Assembly (NCBI RefSeq): GCF_024713975.1
Contig: NC_091096.1
Span: 8,132,001 to 8,196,000 of the forward strand
From: Paralichthys olivaceus
Taxonomy: Eukaryota > Chordata > Actinopteri > Pleuronectiformes > Paralichthyidae
Direction: 5' to 3'
DNA: 64,000 nucleotides
Under the pieces are notes generated by a model. The model saw only the letters and a program-made list of their open reading frames with translations. It was not told the DNA's origin and did not search any database. The translations under genes were made by a program, and so were the position numbers. This document shows, piece by piece, positions 13,049-24,008 of this stretch (within the stretch, counting starts at the first letter, position 1; every line of letters begins with the position of its first letter).

Positions 13049-14514
13049 GGCGACAGGCGGGGGAATTCAACTTTCAGACTCATTAGAGAGACGTAGGGGT
13101 GTGCGCTTGCATGTTTATGATTAAAAGGGAAAATGGATACTGTGGAGAATGTGGGACAAAATGACAGCGAGGGACACAGAGGGAAAGATGGAGGGAGCAG
13201 AAAGAGAGAAAGAAAGCGAGCCGGCTCTCTGTTCCATTAAGTATCTCTTTTGGAGTACAGTATGACTCGTCTGTCAACCATTATTGTCTAGCTAAATCGG
13301 TGATGCTCAAATGGGGGGGGGGACAAATACAAAAAGCTTCTTTGCATTATTCCTGAATAAAAGTCTCGTCTCCTCAGGCATCTAAAGGTTATTCAAACTA
13401 CCCAACCTGAAAAGCTTCTGAGCTACTACAACTACGTGACCTTACAGGAGGGGACACGAGTTGACTTTCATATCTCCTTTCCAATTCCAAAAGGTTGTGG
13501 ACCACTGAGCCAGACGACTCCCTTTAGAGCCTTTTGCCCTCTGAAGGCCCCTGGGAACTTCCTCCATGTGATGTGGGATCCCTTCCTGTTGTATAATTCT
13601 GGGATAAGGCAGATCTTATTTCTACTATGGTGCATGATGGTGCCCACAGGCACTATCTAGCTTCCCTGAGAATGATTTATCGGTGCAGCTTTTTGAAACA
13701 AAGACAGATTGTGGTACCGCTGCCTTAAGTGCTGTCCAAGAATATGATATCAACTCATTAAAAGCCTCATTCTCTCTCCATCTCACAGTATATTTTCTTT
13801 TGTGCCTGTGATATACTACACCTTGAGCTTTATGCTGCACAGATTACTGGTGAAACTGAGTAAATTAGTAATGGTGAGCTTTGTTAATTTGTGGCTAAAT
13901 ACTCTGTAGTAGCCCTGTATGCTAACCTCCATCCTATACAACAGAGATCCCTAATAGGCTAACCGTGGTAGATCCAGACCTAGATGCCGTCCTATCAGGA
14001 CCCAGAACTATAAGTGTGAGTGTTTCTATTTAAACTTTTCTAGCCTTCATGGCTCAAGTTTAGTGGCCCAGAAAACTCACAGACCAAATGCATACATTGT
14101 AAATTATAAAAATCTGTGAGGTCCGATGAGACACACACAGAGATGACGGGAGAAAAAAGTAAGAAAATAAAGTTGTTAAGTTGTGTTGAAATTATTAGAC
14201 AATTGACTTCACTGCAGGGAAACTTAATTTACTCTTTTTATTTAATTTATCTTAAATTAAAGACTATTTTAAGATGCAATCTTTTTTTAATGTGAGTTTA
14301 ACAAACAGCTACTACACAGATTAAAGCTCAGATACCTGGTGTGTTTTTCTGTTGATTAATAAGAAACTCCACAAACCATCAATAACAGCAACTGCCTGAA
14401 GTAAAGACACATCCCACAAGCTTTTATTATTACCGAAACCACCTATAGTGAAATTCACTGCCATTACTCCACATTGTCCCACACTGATCTGCAAGAGAAA
14501 TTTAAAATCCCCCG

Positions 14515-14720
14515 CGCTCCTCTCCTCAAGTTTAATCTATGTTGTCGCCTCCCCCACCCTCCTCTTCATCCTCTCTCAATGTCATCTCTTCGTCTCCTGT
14601 TTTCCTCATCTTCTTTTTCCTCTGTTCTTCATCCTTCCTATAACCTTCCTCTGCATGCTCGTCTTCCTTCCGTCCCGTACTCAGATCCTGTTTCTATTCT
14701 GACTTTTTCTTTTCTGTCTG
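14515..14720. repeat. Pyrimidine-rich low-complexity stretch
   Basis: The plus strand is strongly C/T-biased ('cctcccccaccctcctcttc' type sequence). A similar tract follows at 15295-15460. The long open frames it creates are composition artefacts. Confidence 0.7.
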
Positions 14721-15294
14721 GAAGCAGATAACTCAAGTCTTTTTTTGGTCTCAGCTGCTTCTCCAAACAAAATATGCAACAGGTCTCACATGTCTGCAAC
14801 GAATGAGGCTATTTCCACTCGTTCTCGCTCGAGACGTCACTCTTGAAACATTGAGTGGGTGAGTGAGAGGACATTTACCTGTGTGCAGATGTACCGCACG
14901 GCTTCCACGGTACATCAAGTCTCCACTGAACCCAGTGCGTACTGAGTTTAAGGAAACAGCAGCTCCTCTGGGTGGGTTGACTGCTTCATTGATGCAGAAA
15001 CAGTGATCTATAATTTTAACGTATGTCACCACTCCACAAGTTTGGAGGCACAGAGGGAAGATGTCATGAAAGAAAATCCCTACCACAAATATTTCAATGA
15101 AAACAGAAAATATCCTAAACAGCAGTCCACTCATTTCTCTAAATATGTATTTTCTCCTCTGCACAGTAGATATTGGATGTCACATTGTTATGTGAAGGGA
15201 AATGTGAGGCTCCCTTGCGTTCATCCCTCGGCTCCTCCGAAAGCATCCAAATGAAGCAGGAGGCTGGTTGGTCAAGCAATCAATACTATACAGA

Positions 15295-15460
15295 CGACCA
15301 CCCTCGCCTTCCTTTCCTTCCCTCATTTTCTTTCCTTCATCCTCTTCATCTTCATTATTTTTCTCCCTGCATCCTTTTTCATTTGTTTTCACCTCCTGCC
15401 CCTTACATCCTAATACCCCCCACCACCACCACCTCCTCCCTCCCCCGTCACCTTTAATCC
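15295..15460. repeat. Second pyrimidine-rich tract
   Basis: A run of C/T with few purines, including 'ccttcctttccttccctc' and a CCA/CCT-rich part near 15420. It is the complementary bias to the purine tract near 11.2 kb. No gene is visible. Confidence 0.7.
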
Positions 15461-17166
15461 CACCAACTTCTCCTATTTGCAGTTTTGCCTTCCCAGTGAG
15501 GGTGTTATAAATCTGCACTGTAATTAGTATGACACACAAGGCTTAATTTCGTTCCTTGTCACAACTAATTTACTTCTCAGTCCTCGCAGTGTTTTGATGA
15601 TGCAGAAAGTTTGCACTGAGCTATTCTGTGTGAGTATGGAGGAATACAAACTTACTGTAATCGCAGAAACACTGATGGATGAAAATGAATGGAGTAAAAC
15701 AAGGTTTCATATCCATCTCTCAGGTAATTTACTGCTGGAGGGAAGGTTACCAAACTGTGAGACAACAGCGCCTCCTGCAGCCTCACTGCAGCCTCACTGC
15801 AGACATTCACTGAAATTCAACCCTACACGCAATTAAGGAGCCTTGTTTTAGACCCCCAGCTATATCCTCCCACAAGGGGAATCGTGTAAGTGGATTTAAA
15901 TAAATTAATGCCTCTTTTTGCTAGCCTTGGGAAAACAGGGCAGAAAATATTCCAAAACAAAAAAAATTCGTCTGATTTCACATTCACAAAAGATAAAGAA
16001 AAACATTTCTTTAAAGATTACACCTATAGGCTCCACATTTAAAACAGCAGCAATTTGAATATGTCATGGCTAATTCCACGTTTAGGCTCAGCCCACACTC
16101 TCCAGGGACCGAACACAAAGCAAGAAAGACACTTGACTAGTCAACTGGAACAACACTATCCAGGCTCGGGAGGTAATCAGTCCCACCATTTCTTTAGAAA
16201 AAGAAACCAGTCGAACGCGTGAGAATCATATCTGAGAAACTTCAGTTTCCATGCAAACAAACAGCGATCCTGTGGAATATATTCTGAATATTTGTCAAAA
16301 CATCAACAGCAATTGATTAATCGTAATCTCACTATGCATGTGCTCATGTTTGAGGTTCTCAGAAGGTTGATACATAAAGTCTACATGAAATATTTCAAAC
16401 AAATCACATACTTCAAAGATGGAGGATCATTAAATGTGTAAAAAACAAGAACTTGAGTGTCAAAGAAACCCACCACCCATTGGAAAAGAGAGAAGTGAGT
16501 GAGAGAGAGGTCTTGGAGTAACTACATAGCATTAGCTAATTGGGATCAAACAAACTCTACTGAATACAAATGAGAGAAAAGTTAAAACCATAATCGCATC
16601 TTGTTTTCTTCGAGTTTTCCTCTTCATTGCAATGCTGCAGCAAAATAATCGATCCAATACTGTTTTAAATTTGCATTTATATCTCTATGCAAAGACTGAA
16701 ATATAAATAAGGAAACCATTTAATAATCAGTAACTTGAAGACAGCTACACTAAATCCAAAACATACTGTAAATAAGCCTGGATACTGTGAATGCATGGGT
16801 ACAGTTCAGTGCTAGTTACAATGAGACCCTGCAATACACCATCCAATTCCAGCTACAGAGTGAGTCTCTCAAGAGAACAAAGAAACCCTGGAGGTTTCAG
16901 ATAACAAGCTCCCTGATCTCTGGTCTTTACACTACACTCACTCTGGAGCCAGATGTACATGCACCTCTGGGTCAACACAGACACCAGTGGGATTAACATC
17001 TATTAACAGAGAAAGAGGGACAGATTGGAGACACTCGTCATTAAGCACAAACACAGAAAACGTCTCTGATTGCTGTGGTTTTGTGTTTACAGCAGATAAT
17101 TGAAAGTATAAGAGAAGTAGAGCAAGATAAATTATACTCGACACGCACAAACTATGTTTATTCATA

Positions 17167-17198
<32 letters not shown>

Positions 17199-17202
17199 GT
17201 GT
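17167..17202. repeat. (GT)n microsatellite next to COMMD10 exon 5 donor
   Basis: GT repeat interrupted once by a C near 17194. On the COMMD10 sense (minus) strand it is a CA repeat that begins about seven bases after the exon 5 splice donor at 17208. Intronic CA repeats close to 5' splice sites are known binding sites for hnRNP L in vertebrates, so it could influence use of this donor. Confidence 0.9.
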
Positions 17203-17208
17203 TCATAC

Positions 17209-17319
17209 CTCGGAGTCTTCCTTGCGGAGCCCCAGTTGGAGGACAGCACTTGGAGATTTCAGTTTGGCTTGGCTGGACTGGGCCATCTGCAGGTTTAACT
17301 GCCATCCTACAAACTCCAG
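17209..17319 (-). CDS. commd10: COMMD10 exon 5, start of the COMM domain
   Basis: Thirty-seven codons in phase 0, residues 130-166, carrying the conserved Trp-Gln-Leu start of the COMM domain and the LKSP/VLQLG motif. It is the last COMMD10 exon visible. The donor is GAG|gtatga and the acceptor is tttcag|CTG. Confidence 0.93.
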
Positions 17320-20300
17320 CTGAAATACACACATGGCACCAGGATTTATTTCACAGTAACATAGATAACATAGATAAAGACTCACACTTTCAAACGCCCC
17401 TGATACATTTTACAAACTAAAAAAAGAAGCATGGCCACTAAATAACAGTCTGAAGAAAAATTTATGAATCCATCTATGAATTTATGAATTGACCTAAACT
17501 TTCCGCTGTTCTTTGATAGGTGCTATATTTATCAACTTTATTATGATTGTAAATGGAAGTGCAGATAGAACCCACTGTGGGGCAGCAACTGAAAATTATT
17601 TTTATTATCAATTTATCTGACAAATATTTTCTGAATTATTTTTCTCAATTAGTTATCATAATGTCCAGTGCATGTTATGTGGACAGTGAAAACCTAAGAC
17701 CAGTAAACGCACATTTGTGAACCTGTAAACTATCAAATGTTTTGCATTTTTGCTTGAAATTGAGTAAATTATCATAACAGCTGTAGATTGATTCTCTTCT
17801 AATCACTAATTCATAAATTGACTAAATGCTGTAGATGAAGGTGAAAGTCATGAATCCTGTACTTATCACTGGCATGAGCATTTACTTCTGTAGAACTTTG
17901 AAGTGTCATTTTCTCATCCTAACTTTTCTCCAACATCTGTAAATGTGAAAAAACTTGTAATGCGTCCAAAACACCAAACTCACCAATCCACCGGCTGCCC
18001 TGCTGATTTACTGAGCAGGGCCTCATCAGTCAGCTGTAGCAGTGTGATGGATTAGCAGTGGAGACTCAAGGCAGGACAGTTAAGTGTTTTACGATGCAGA
18101 GAGAGGCCATGATAATAAACCATGTGTGACTTATTGGGCTTGGACGCTTACGCAGGAGGACGAGGACAGGTGTGAGGTGAGGAAGGGCCTGGACACATTA
18201 TTCACGACTGGAACAACGTCCACATTAGCATGAATAAACGCCACAACTTCATGATGTGTTACTTTACACTTTCAGTGTACGCAAATTAATAAATTTGAAA
18301 TGATAAATCAATAAAGATTAATTAAGCGAAATACAAAGTTGTATGTTAAAATACAGTATAAGTGACTAATCTAAAAACAGTATATTAACTTATCAATTAA
18401 TTTTGCTTCTAATTTGGTTCTGTATTTACTGCTCAATCATATGTTAATGTTTATACATATTTTATGCATATATATGCACAGGAAGCTTTAATATAAAGTG
18501 ATTGGAAAATGCATTTGTGAAACCATATAATACACAACGTATAACATGCATTTGTAAATGTTTCATTTGTCACTGTGATCATTTTTGTGGTGAATTATGG
18601 TGATTTCTTCAATTGTCTTGTCTCATTTGTCCATAAGTCCAAAACCCAAAGATTAAGAAGTTCACAAACATGTATGACAAAGAATCCACATTTGAAAATT
18701 CGGAAAAGATCAAACGTTTGTCATTCTTGCTTAAAAAGATAATTGAAAAATCAATTACCAAAACAGCTGCCAGTTAATTTCTGTTGGCAAACTGCTCGAT
18801 TAATTGACTAGTACTTGCAGGTCTAATTGAGACTGCTTATCCCTGATTCTTATCAGCGCCTGCATGTGTTTAATTGTTGGTGTCACTAGTGGGACAACAG
18901 GTGAAAATGTTCAAAAGATAAACAACTAAATCCTGGTTTCTACTCAATGGGAAACAGAGGAGAGTACAGCCACATGTCTGCTATACACAGTCTCTTTTGT
19001 GACTTCATCGTTGACCAAAGTCAAAGCAGTGGCTGAGGTCGCCGTGAAGATCAACGGCTGTAGCAGCCTTCTGCTGCCAGCGACACGTTCATGGGTTTAG
19101 TGGAGAGAAGACGCAGGCAGGTGAGATGTTTGAAAAGTATGACAGCAGCAACAACTCCTGCATAATGTGACTGATGTGCACACGCTGCACATTTACTCTG
19201 CGCTAGATCGTAAATTCCCTCGACTTTGAAAGGAGCATTGTTTGAAATTCCACCTCTTAATAAAGTTATAGAGAAGAACACGTTTTATAATTACTCTGAC
19301 AAATAGTGTGAGCTGTGAAAGGAGCCCTTTTAAAACTAACAGCTGCAGTGAACTCACACGAAAGCAGGTTATCCTTAATATGGAGAGTCTGATTCTCAGC
19401 TCGGTGTAACGTCTCACCAAATCAGTTCAAAGTGATAAAACAGTGAGAAGAGCAGCCTGAACCTCTCCGTCTGGGAGTGGACTCATCTGACTGCGGTGAA
19501 GAAACTTCAGGTTGAAATGGTGTCACATAGGTGTGGGGCAGGGCTCAGTACCTTCTTTGGGGAAAAGATGTTGTGCTTTAGCTTCTCCACTAGCTCGGGT
19601 CCAGCGGTGGCCCAGGTTTGAGAGAAGACCTCGGCCTGGTCTGGGTTCAGATGAACGGCCTCCAGCTGCTGCTGCAGAGAGGCCGGCTTTACATTATGAT
19701 ACACAGCCTGCAGAGGAGGGAAGACACAAGGCGGAGGAGTTACGGTTTATTTTAAAACACTGTTAATGTTTCACAGCAACAACTGATCACTTTTACAACT
19801 GTTTTCATTTATACGACTAACGCTCACCAGTGCTACAACATTACAACTCACGATACAACAGTGACCCCAGCTGGAGAAACAGGCTCAATGTTGTTAAATC
19901 TAATATCTAACCCCTCAAATTAACATAAACAATAACAAACAATTCATGAAACTCTATCTTAGCTAAAAAACTGTAAGGGGCAGATGGTCAGGTGACCTCC
20001 ACTCACCTGCTCGAGTATGAAGGCAGCAGTTTCCAGGACTAGATTGAGAGCCTGTTTATCCAATGAGAGAGCAGCCTGAAGTTTTTGCTCCTCCTCTTCA
20101 CTGAACGTCTTCTCTCCCTATAAAAAAAAAAGATTTACTTAAAAGATCTTTGAAAGAATTTTCAAGAAACATAAATGAAAAAGATGCTTTTCTTATAATA
20201 TAAACACAACTCTGAAACCAATTTAGAATTGGTGTCAGGAGTCAGCAGATGAGAAAACATTTAAAAAGACAACAAGCAATCAACTTTGAAAATAAGAATG

Positions 20301-22664
20301 AATTCAGAAAATTTATAAATATCTTGTGATGAATCTTCAGGCTTTATAATTAATAACAACTAAACAGTTTAATACAGCAAACTAAGTATTAAATCAAAAA
20401 TCCATCTAAAGGTACTTTTGCATGTTATTGAAAAACGTTTTAAAATCTTAATTCAGTGCTTTTAAGGCTTTTGAACTCCTGCGGACACCAGCCATGCTGA
20501 GCTATCATGCAGAACAGTCATTAATAATGTTTGCAGTTGCACCCATGTTTTTCCAGATATGACAAATATCAGTGTTAAGTACATTTTATATTTTTATTAA
20601 ACAAAGAGTATTACTTTCTTTTAGCAGGTAAAAAAACAGAGGGCAAATTGTTCTTTGAAATGAATGACTGACACCTCTTGACAGCAGGCAAAGTCACAAT
20701 GATCAACAGTGTCAGCCATGTGCATTAATTAGAATCGAGTCTCCCTGGTGCTCCAGCGAGTCATTATTCATGCACTGCTCTGCCTGGTGCTACAGCTTTG
20801 CTGCAAAAAGCCTCAAAAGCCTCTTGTCTTTGGTGCAGAAAACACCGTGCAGCCTCAGTACCTTCAGATGGAGCTTTTGTATGATGCGAGAGATCAGCCT
20901 GGAGAACTTGTTCACATCAATCGCGTTGATGAAAGTCACCGCTTCTTTTATGCTGTGTGGAAAGAAGAGCAGTGAGTGTTAACGGCAGCGGTGCGCTCGC
21001 AACAGAAGAACACTTCGCACGTCTATTTCATGAGGCAGATGTGTAGGAAGTGGATAAATGGATGCGAAGCAGAGAACAACAATCAGCACTGTCTAACTTG
21101 CAATAATAAGTTTAAATGCAACGTTTGGATGATAGACCTTCAGGCAGATGAAGGTCTGTCAACTGAAGGTGTCTTCATCAGGCAGATGAAGATACCTTCA
21201 GTTGACAGACCTTCAGGCAGATGAAGGTTTACTGAGATCTTTTATTTAAGAAACAGAATGAGTTTACAGCTCATGATGAAAGCTCTGTCACTGTCAGAGG
21301 ATTCAAAGGTACGTCTATACGTTGACAACAAACACAAACTATAAACAGCAGTGTTTTCTATCTGCTGTAATATGCAGCACAGGGTAAATAAGGTCAGCTG
21401 TAAAAGTGTGAACAGTAAGATGAGGTTATGTAAGTTGAACATGCATACAGTTACAATGTGCTACTGCAAAGTATAGATACTTTACAGACATCTATTTCAC
21501 TAACTGTCAATATGTGCATTAATACCTAGTATTAATACCTAGTACCTGGCAGTAATATCTCAAAGTTAAAATGCAATCAGCCCGTTGGTCAGACAAAAAA
21601 ATCTTAAGGCATCTTTAAAACTGGGAGAACATACTGATGCCTATCTATTTAACTGTTCCTACTGTAATACTGCAAATTTGCCCATTGTGGGACTTATAAA
21701 GGATTATCTTATCTTATTTAGTTACACCTTTATTATACGAGGCTTAAACCGACTAATTAGATACGAAGAGAGTAAAGAAATAAGTCAGTTATAGCGTTAA
21801 CTGTGCCTGACATAATTATTAAGATCAAGATTAATTTTATTATCCCACAAAGTGAAAAATTTGTCTTGGGCTCTTCAGCCACGCTGCAGCCATAAAAATA
21901 CACACATGAACAAATCCCCATTATACAACAAACATCACAGCAATGACCCTGAAGACTGTTGATCCATAACAGGAAATAATCAGGATATTCAATTATAAAA
22001 TAAACATTATTTGCTGCTCTGACATAATTAAGCATATGAAGGCCGGTGGTTTAATTGACATACACTGCTGCTCGGTTTGACCCTAAAATACAATCATAGC
22101 TCTATTATTTAGAAGCTAATTATTGACATATATTATGACATATCTCTGTAAAATGAGCTTGAGAACTTTAACATTGTTGGCATTTGATTGTTTCCCTCTG
22201 ACATGTTTGAGCATAGGTGTTATTAGATAGATGATCTTTATTGTCTGTCCCATCGGTGGCAGAAATTAAAATATAAAAGATACGCACATAAAGAACAGAG
22301 GAGCTGCCTCAGTGTGTTCAGGAGGGATATTGCGGATGGAATGAATGATTTCTTGTGGAGAAAACTTTGGTGAATTTTGAAAACATCGCAGTGTGACCAC
22401 AGAGATAAAGTGCAGATGCATTCCTCCTGTCTGCCTCCACAGACCGCTCGTGTATCTGTCACTGGAGGAAACATTAATAAACACAGTTCATCAATGACTG
22501 CAGCGACTGTCACTCCGCTGAATCTCCTCTCAGCCGCTAACAACATGTCCATCCTCCAGGACGTGTGTCTGTCGCAGTGGATCTAACATGGCCGCCCCCG
22601 AGGTTAAATACCAAGCGAGAAGAAAAGAGTCCCACCTTCGTGTTTCTTTAATGATGGAAGTCAT
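17209..22664 (-). CDS. commd10: COMM domain-containing protein 10 (5' 166 codons; 3' end outside window)
   Basis: COMMD10 is a subunit of the Commander complex, which with retriever and CCDC22/CCDC93 recycles endosomal cargo. Coding exons on the minus strand are 22664-22636, 20952-20862, 20117-20007, 19707-19552 and 17319-17209. All junctions are GT-AG and in phase. Exon 1 gives MTSIIKETR. Exon 2 contains AVTFINAID and IIQKLHLK. Exon 3 contains [13 protein letters not shown] and FILEQ. Exon 4 starts [16 protein letters not shown]. Exon 5 contains [20 protein letters not shown]. These match human COMMD10 closely throughout. Residues 1-129 form the N-terminal helical region, and the COMM domain starts near residue 131. 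Human COMMD10 is 202 aa, so about 36 residues (the second half of the COMM domain) are missing and should lie left of base 1. The start is the first ATG in a CpG-containing upstream region; the N terminus is a few residues shorter than in human. Confidence 0.95.
17575..17830 (+). mobile_element. hAT-like non-autonomous element, degenerate copy
   Basis: Lies in COMMD10 intron 4. The left part 'ggggcagcaactgaaaatta' resembles the 'agggctgcaac' terminus of an abundant teleost repeat. The 'tgttttgcatttttgcttga' motif at 17738-17757 is typical of its right half. The ends are decayed, so exact limits are uncertain, and there is no coding capacity. Confidence 0.5.
18545..18835 (+). mobile_element. 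hAT-like non-autonomous element, second degenerate copy
   Basis: Contains 'gtccaaaacccaaagattaa' (18637-18656), an Asn/Ile-rich AT segment with 'attgaaaaatcaattacc', and the right end 'ttgcaggtctaa'. The order of motifs is the same as in the 17.6 kb copy and in the repeat as I remember it. It sits 0.7 kb away in the same intron and orientation. Confidence 0.5.
21134..21230. repeat. Nested palindrome with internal hairpins
   Basis: The left arm, 21134-21179, and right arm, 21185-21230, are inverted copies around a five-base spacer at 21180-21184. About 38 of 46 positions pair, including an unbroken block of about 22 bases. The main mismatch is a heptamer that is itself inverted, because each arm carries its own small hairpin (ccttc-aggcagat-gaagg). 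The centre repeats the same motif (cttcatc-aggca-gatgaag). The segment can form a long stem with three foldbacks. Confidence 0.9.
21605..21722 (+). mobile_element. 3' end of an L2-type LINE (fragment)
   Basis: The sequence ends with 'cccattgtgggacttataaa' followed by 'ggattatcttatcttatt'. From memory this is the characteristic 3' tail of teleost L2/Maui-like LINEs, which end in short TTATC repeats. Only the last hundred bases or so are present, as expected from 5'-truncated insertion. Confidence 0.6.
21820..22030 (-). mobile_element. LINE-tail-like fragment, reverse orientation (weak)
   Basis: Contains 'attttattatcccacaaagt' and 'gaaaaatttgtcttgg', resembling the reverse complement of the 3' untranslated part of fish LINEs that read 'tttattgtcccacaaggtg'. 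It abuts COMMD10 intron sequence without visible coding remains. Confidence 0.35.
22215..22290 (-). mobile_element. Second LINE-tail-like fragment, reverse orientation (weak)
   Basis: 'gatagatgatctttattgtc' followed by 'aaattaaaatataaaag' has the same layout as the fragment at 21820-22030. Too short for a firm family call. Confidence 0.3.
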
Positions 22665-22746
22665 GTTGGTCTGAGGAGGAGGAGGAGGAGGTGAGGAGAT
22701 GAAGAGATGAAGACTGTCTGCAGCAGCGGCTCACTACTTCCTGGTC

Positions 22747-22754
22747 TGACGTCA
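22747..22754. promoter_or_regulatory. Consensus CRE (TGACGTCA) upstream of COMMD10
   Basis: A perfect palindromic cAMP-response element lies about 83 bases upstream of the COMMD10 start codon, in a G/C-richer region that probably holds the promoter. An E-box-like 'tcacatgac' follows at 22759-22767. CREs at this distance from the transcription start are typical of CREB/ATF-bound housekeeping promoters. The binding is inferred, not shown. Confidence 0.5.
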
Positions 22755-22865
22755 CCACTCACATGACCGTCAGAGCTGCGCGACACATGATCAGGGGAAA
22801 CTACAGAAGTCAGTACGGAAGAGGATCTGGACAAACTCTGGATCATACGCGCAAAATCACCAGAA

Positions 22866-23385
22866 GACAGACAGAGACAGACAGACAGAGAGACAGATAG
22901 ATAGATAGATAGATAGATGGACAGATAGATAGATGGACAGAAAGACTAAGAGATAGACAGACTGAGAGACTGATGGACAGATGGCTAGATAGATAAATAG
23001 ATGAAAGATAAATAGATAGATGGATGGACAGACAGACAGATAGATAGATATATAGATAGATAGGTGGATGGATGGACAGAAAGAGTAAGAGACAGACAGA
23101 CTGAGAGATAGATGGACAGATGGCTAGATAGATAAATAGATGAAAGATAAATAGATAGATGGATGGACAGACAGACAGATTGATAGACAGACAGAAAGAC
23201 AAATAGATGGATAAATGGACAGATTGATAAATAGATGAAAGATAAATAAATAGATGGATGTACAGACAGACAGATAGATAGATATATAGATAGGTGGATG
23301 GATGGACAGAAAGACTAAGAGATAGATGGACAAATCGATAAATAGATGAAAGATAAATAGATATGTGGATAGACAGACAGATAGA
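22866..23385. repeat. GATA/GACA compound satellite with higher-order units
   Basis: More than 500 bases of GATA, GACA and GGAT tetranucleotides. Longer blocks recur: 'gacagaaaga' starts at 22936, 23075, 23190 and 23305, giving spacings of 139, 115 and 115 bases. 'aaatagatgaaagataaata' recurs within each unit. The array grew by duplicating whole blocks, not only by slippage. It separates COMMD10 and AP3S1. Confidence 0.95.
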
Positions 23386-23976
23386 ATCTTAATTTTAACG
23401 TGTCCTCTATTTTATAAATACCAACATTCAAAAAACACATCTTGTCAATAGCCTCAATATCATGTGACCCACTGATAATTATTTTGTCATGCCCATGTAT
23501 ATCAGTAACTCACCAGCAGCATAGACTGTGTTTCCTGTTGTTACTGAAAGTTAAAGTGGAGGTTAACGTTTCCTGTAGCCTCGGACAAATCAACATTTTT
23601 ATCTTCAGATCTTACATTTGTTGTGTTTCACAACCTAAATAACACACTGCCATACATCCCACACATAGTTTTGTTCAACGAGATCTTATGTCTCCAGGGA
23701 CAATTTATAACATTGTGCTTTCACATTTTGTGAGATGTTATGTATCAAATAAAATATTATATCAATATAATGATTATAATATTTAAAATATAAGCTTATA
23801 GTAATTAAGAAATGTGACAAACACAAAGTGAGTTTTGACAGTTTATTATGTTGAAAAAGAAAAGGGTCAAAGAGCACAGATTCAAATTAAAATGATTATT
23901 TTATAAGACATGATAAATCATTAAAAAATATTTTTGCATACAAACAAGAAAAGAAAGTTTCATTTAAGCATACATA

Positions 23977-24008
<32 letters not shown>

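Larger units (their letters stand above)
1..17208 (-). other. Presumed large 3'-side intron of COMMD10, no coding exon seen
   Basis: No exon with conserved protein similarity could be found on either strand. The COMMD10 coding exon at 17209-17319 ends with a good donor (GAG|gtatga) on the minus strand, and the roughly 36 C-terminal codons expected from the human protein were not found to its left. The remaining exon or exons are therefore probably beyond base 1, and this whole stretch would be intron. The open frames here are short, lack homology, and many run through simple repeats. The content is microsatellites, purine- or pyrimidine-rich tracts, a CTG repeat and fragments of interspersed repeats, listed separately. 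A missed short terminal exon cannot be excluded. Confidence 0.6.
20953..22635 (-). other. COMMD10 intron 1, repeat-rich
   Basis: The 1.7-kb first intron contains a nested palindrome near 21.18 kb, an L2-like LINE 3' end near 21.66 kb, and two LINE-tail-like segments in the opposite orientation. Introns 2 (20118-20861), 3 (19708-20006) and 4 (17320-19551) are otherwise unremarkable apart from the repeats listed. Confidence 0.85.

Noticed and set aside
12930..13124. Arg/Glu-rich open frame
   Set aside because: Produced by the 20-bp GA-rich tandem repeat; no conserved content.
15173..15510. Pro/Ser-rich open frames
   Set aside because: Caused by a C/T-biased tract; no start context, domain or exon structure.
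22866..23385. CRISPR-like array of repeats
   Set aside because: The repeats are GATA/GACA tetranucleotides without unique spacers, in a vertebrate genome.
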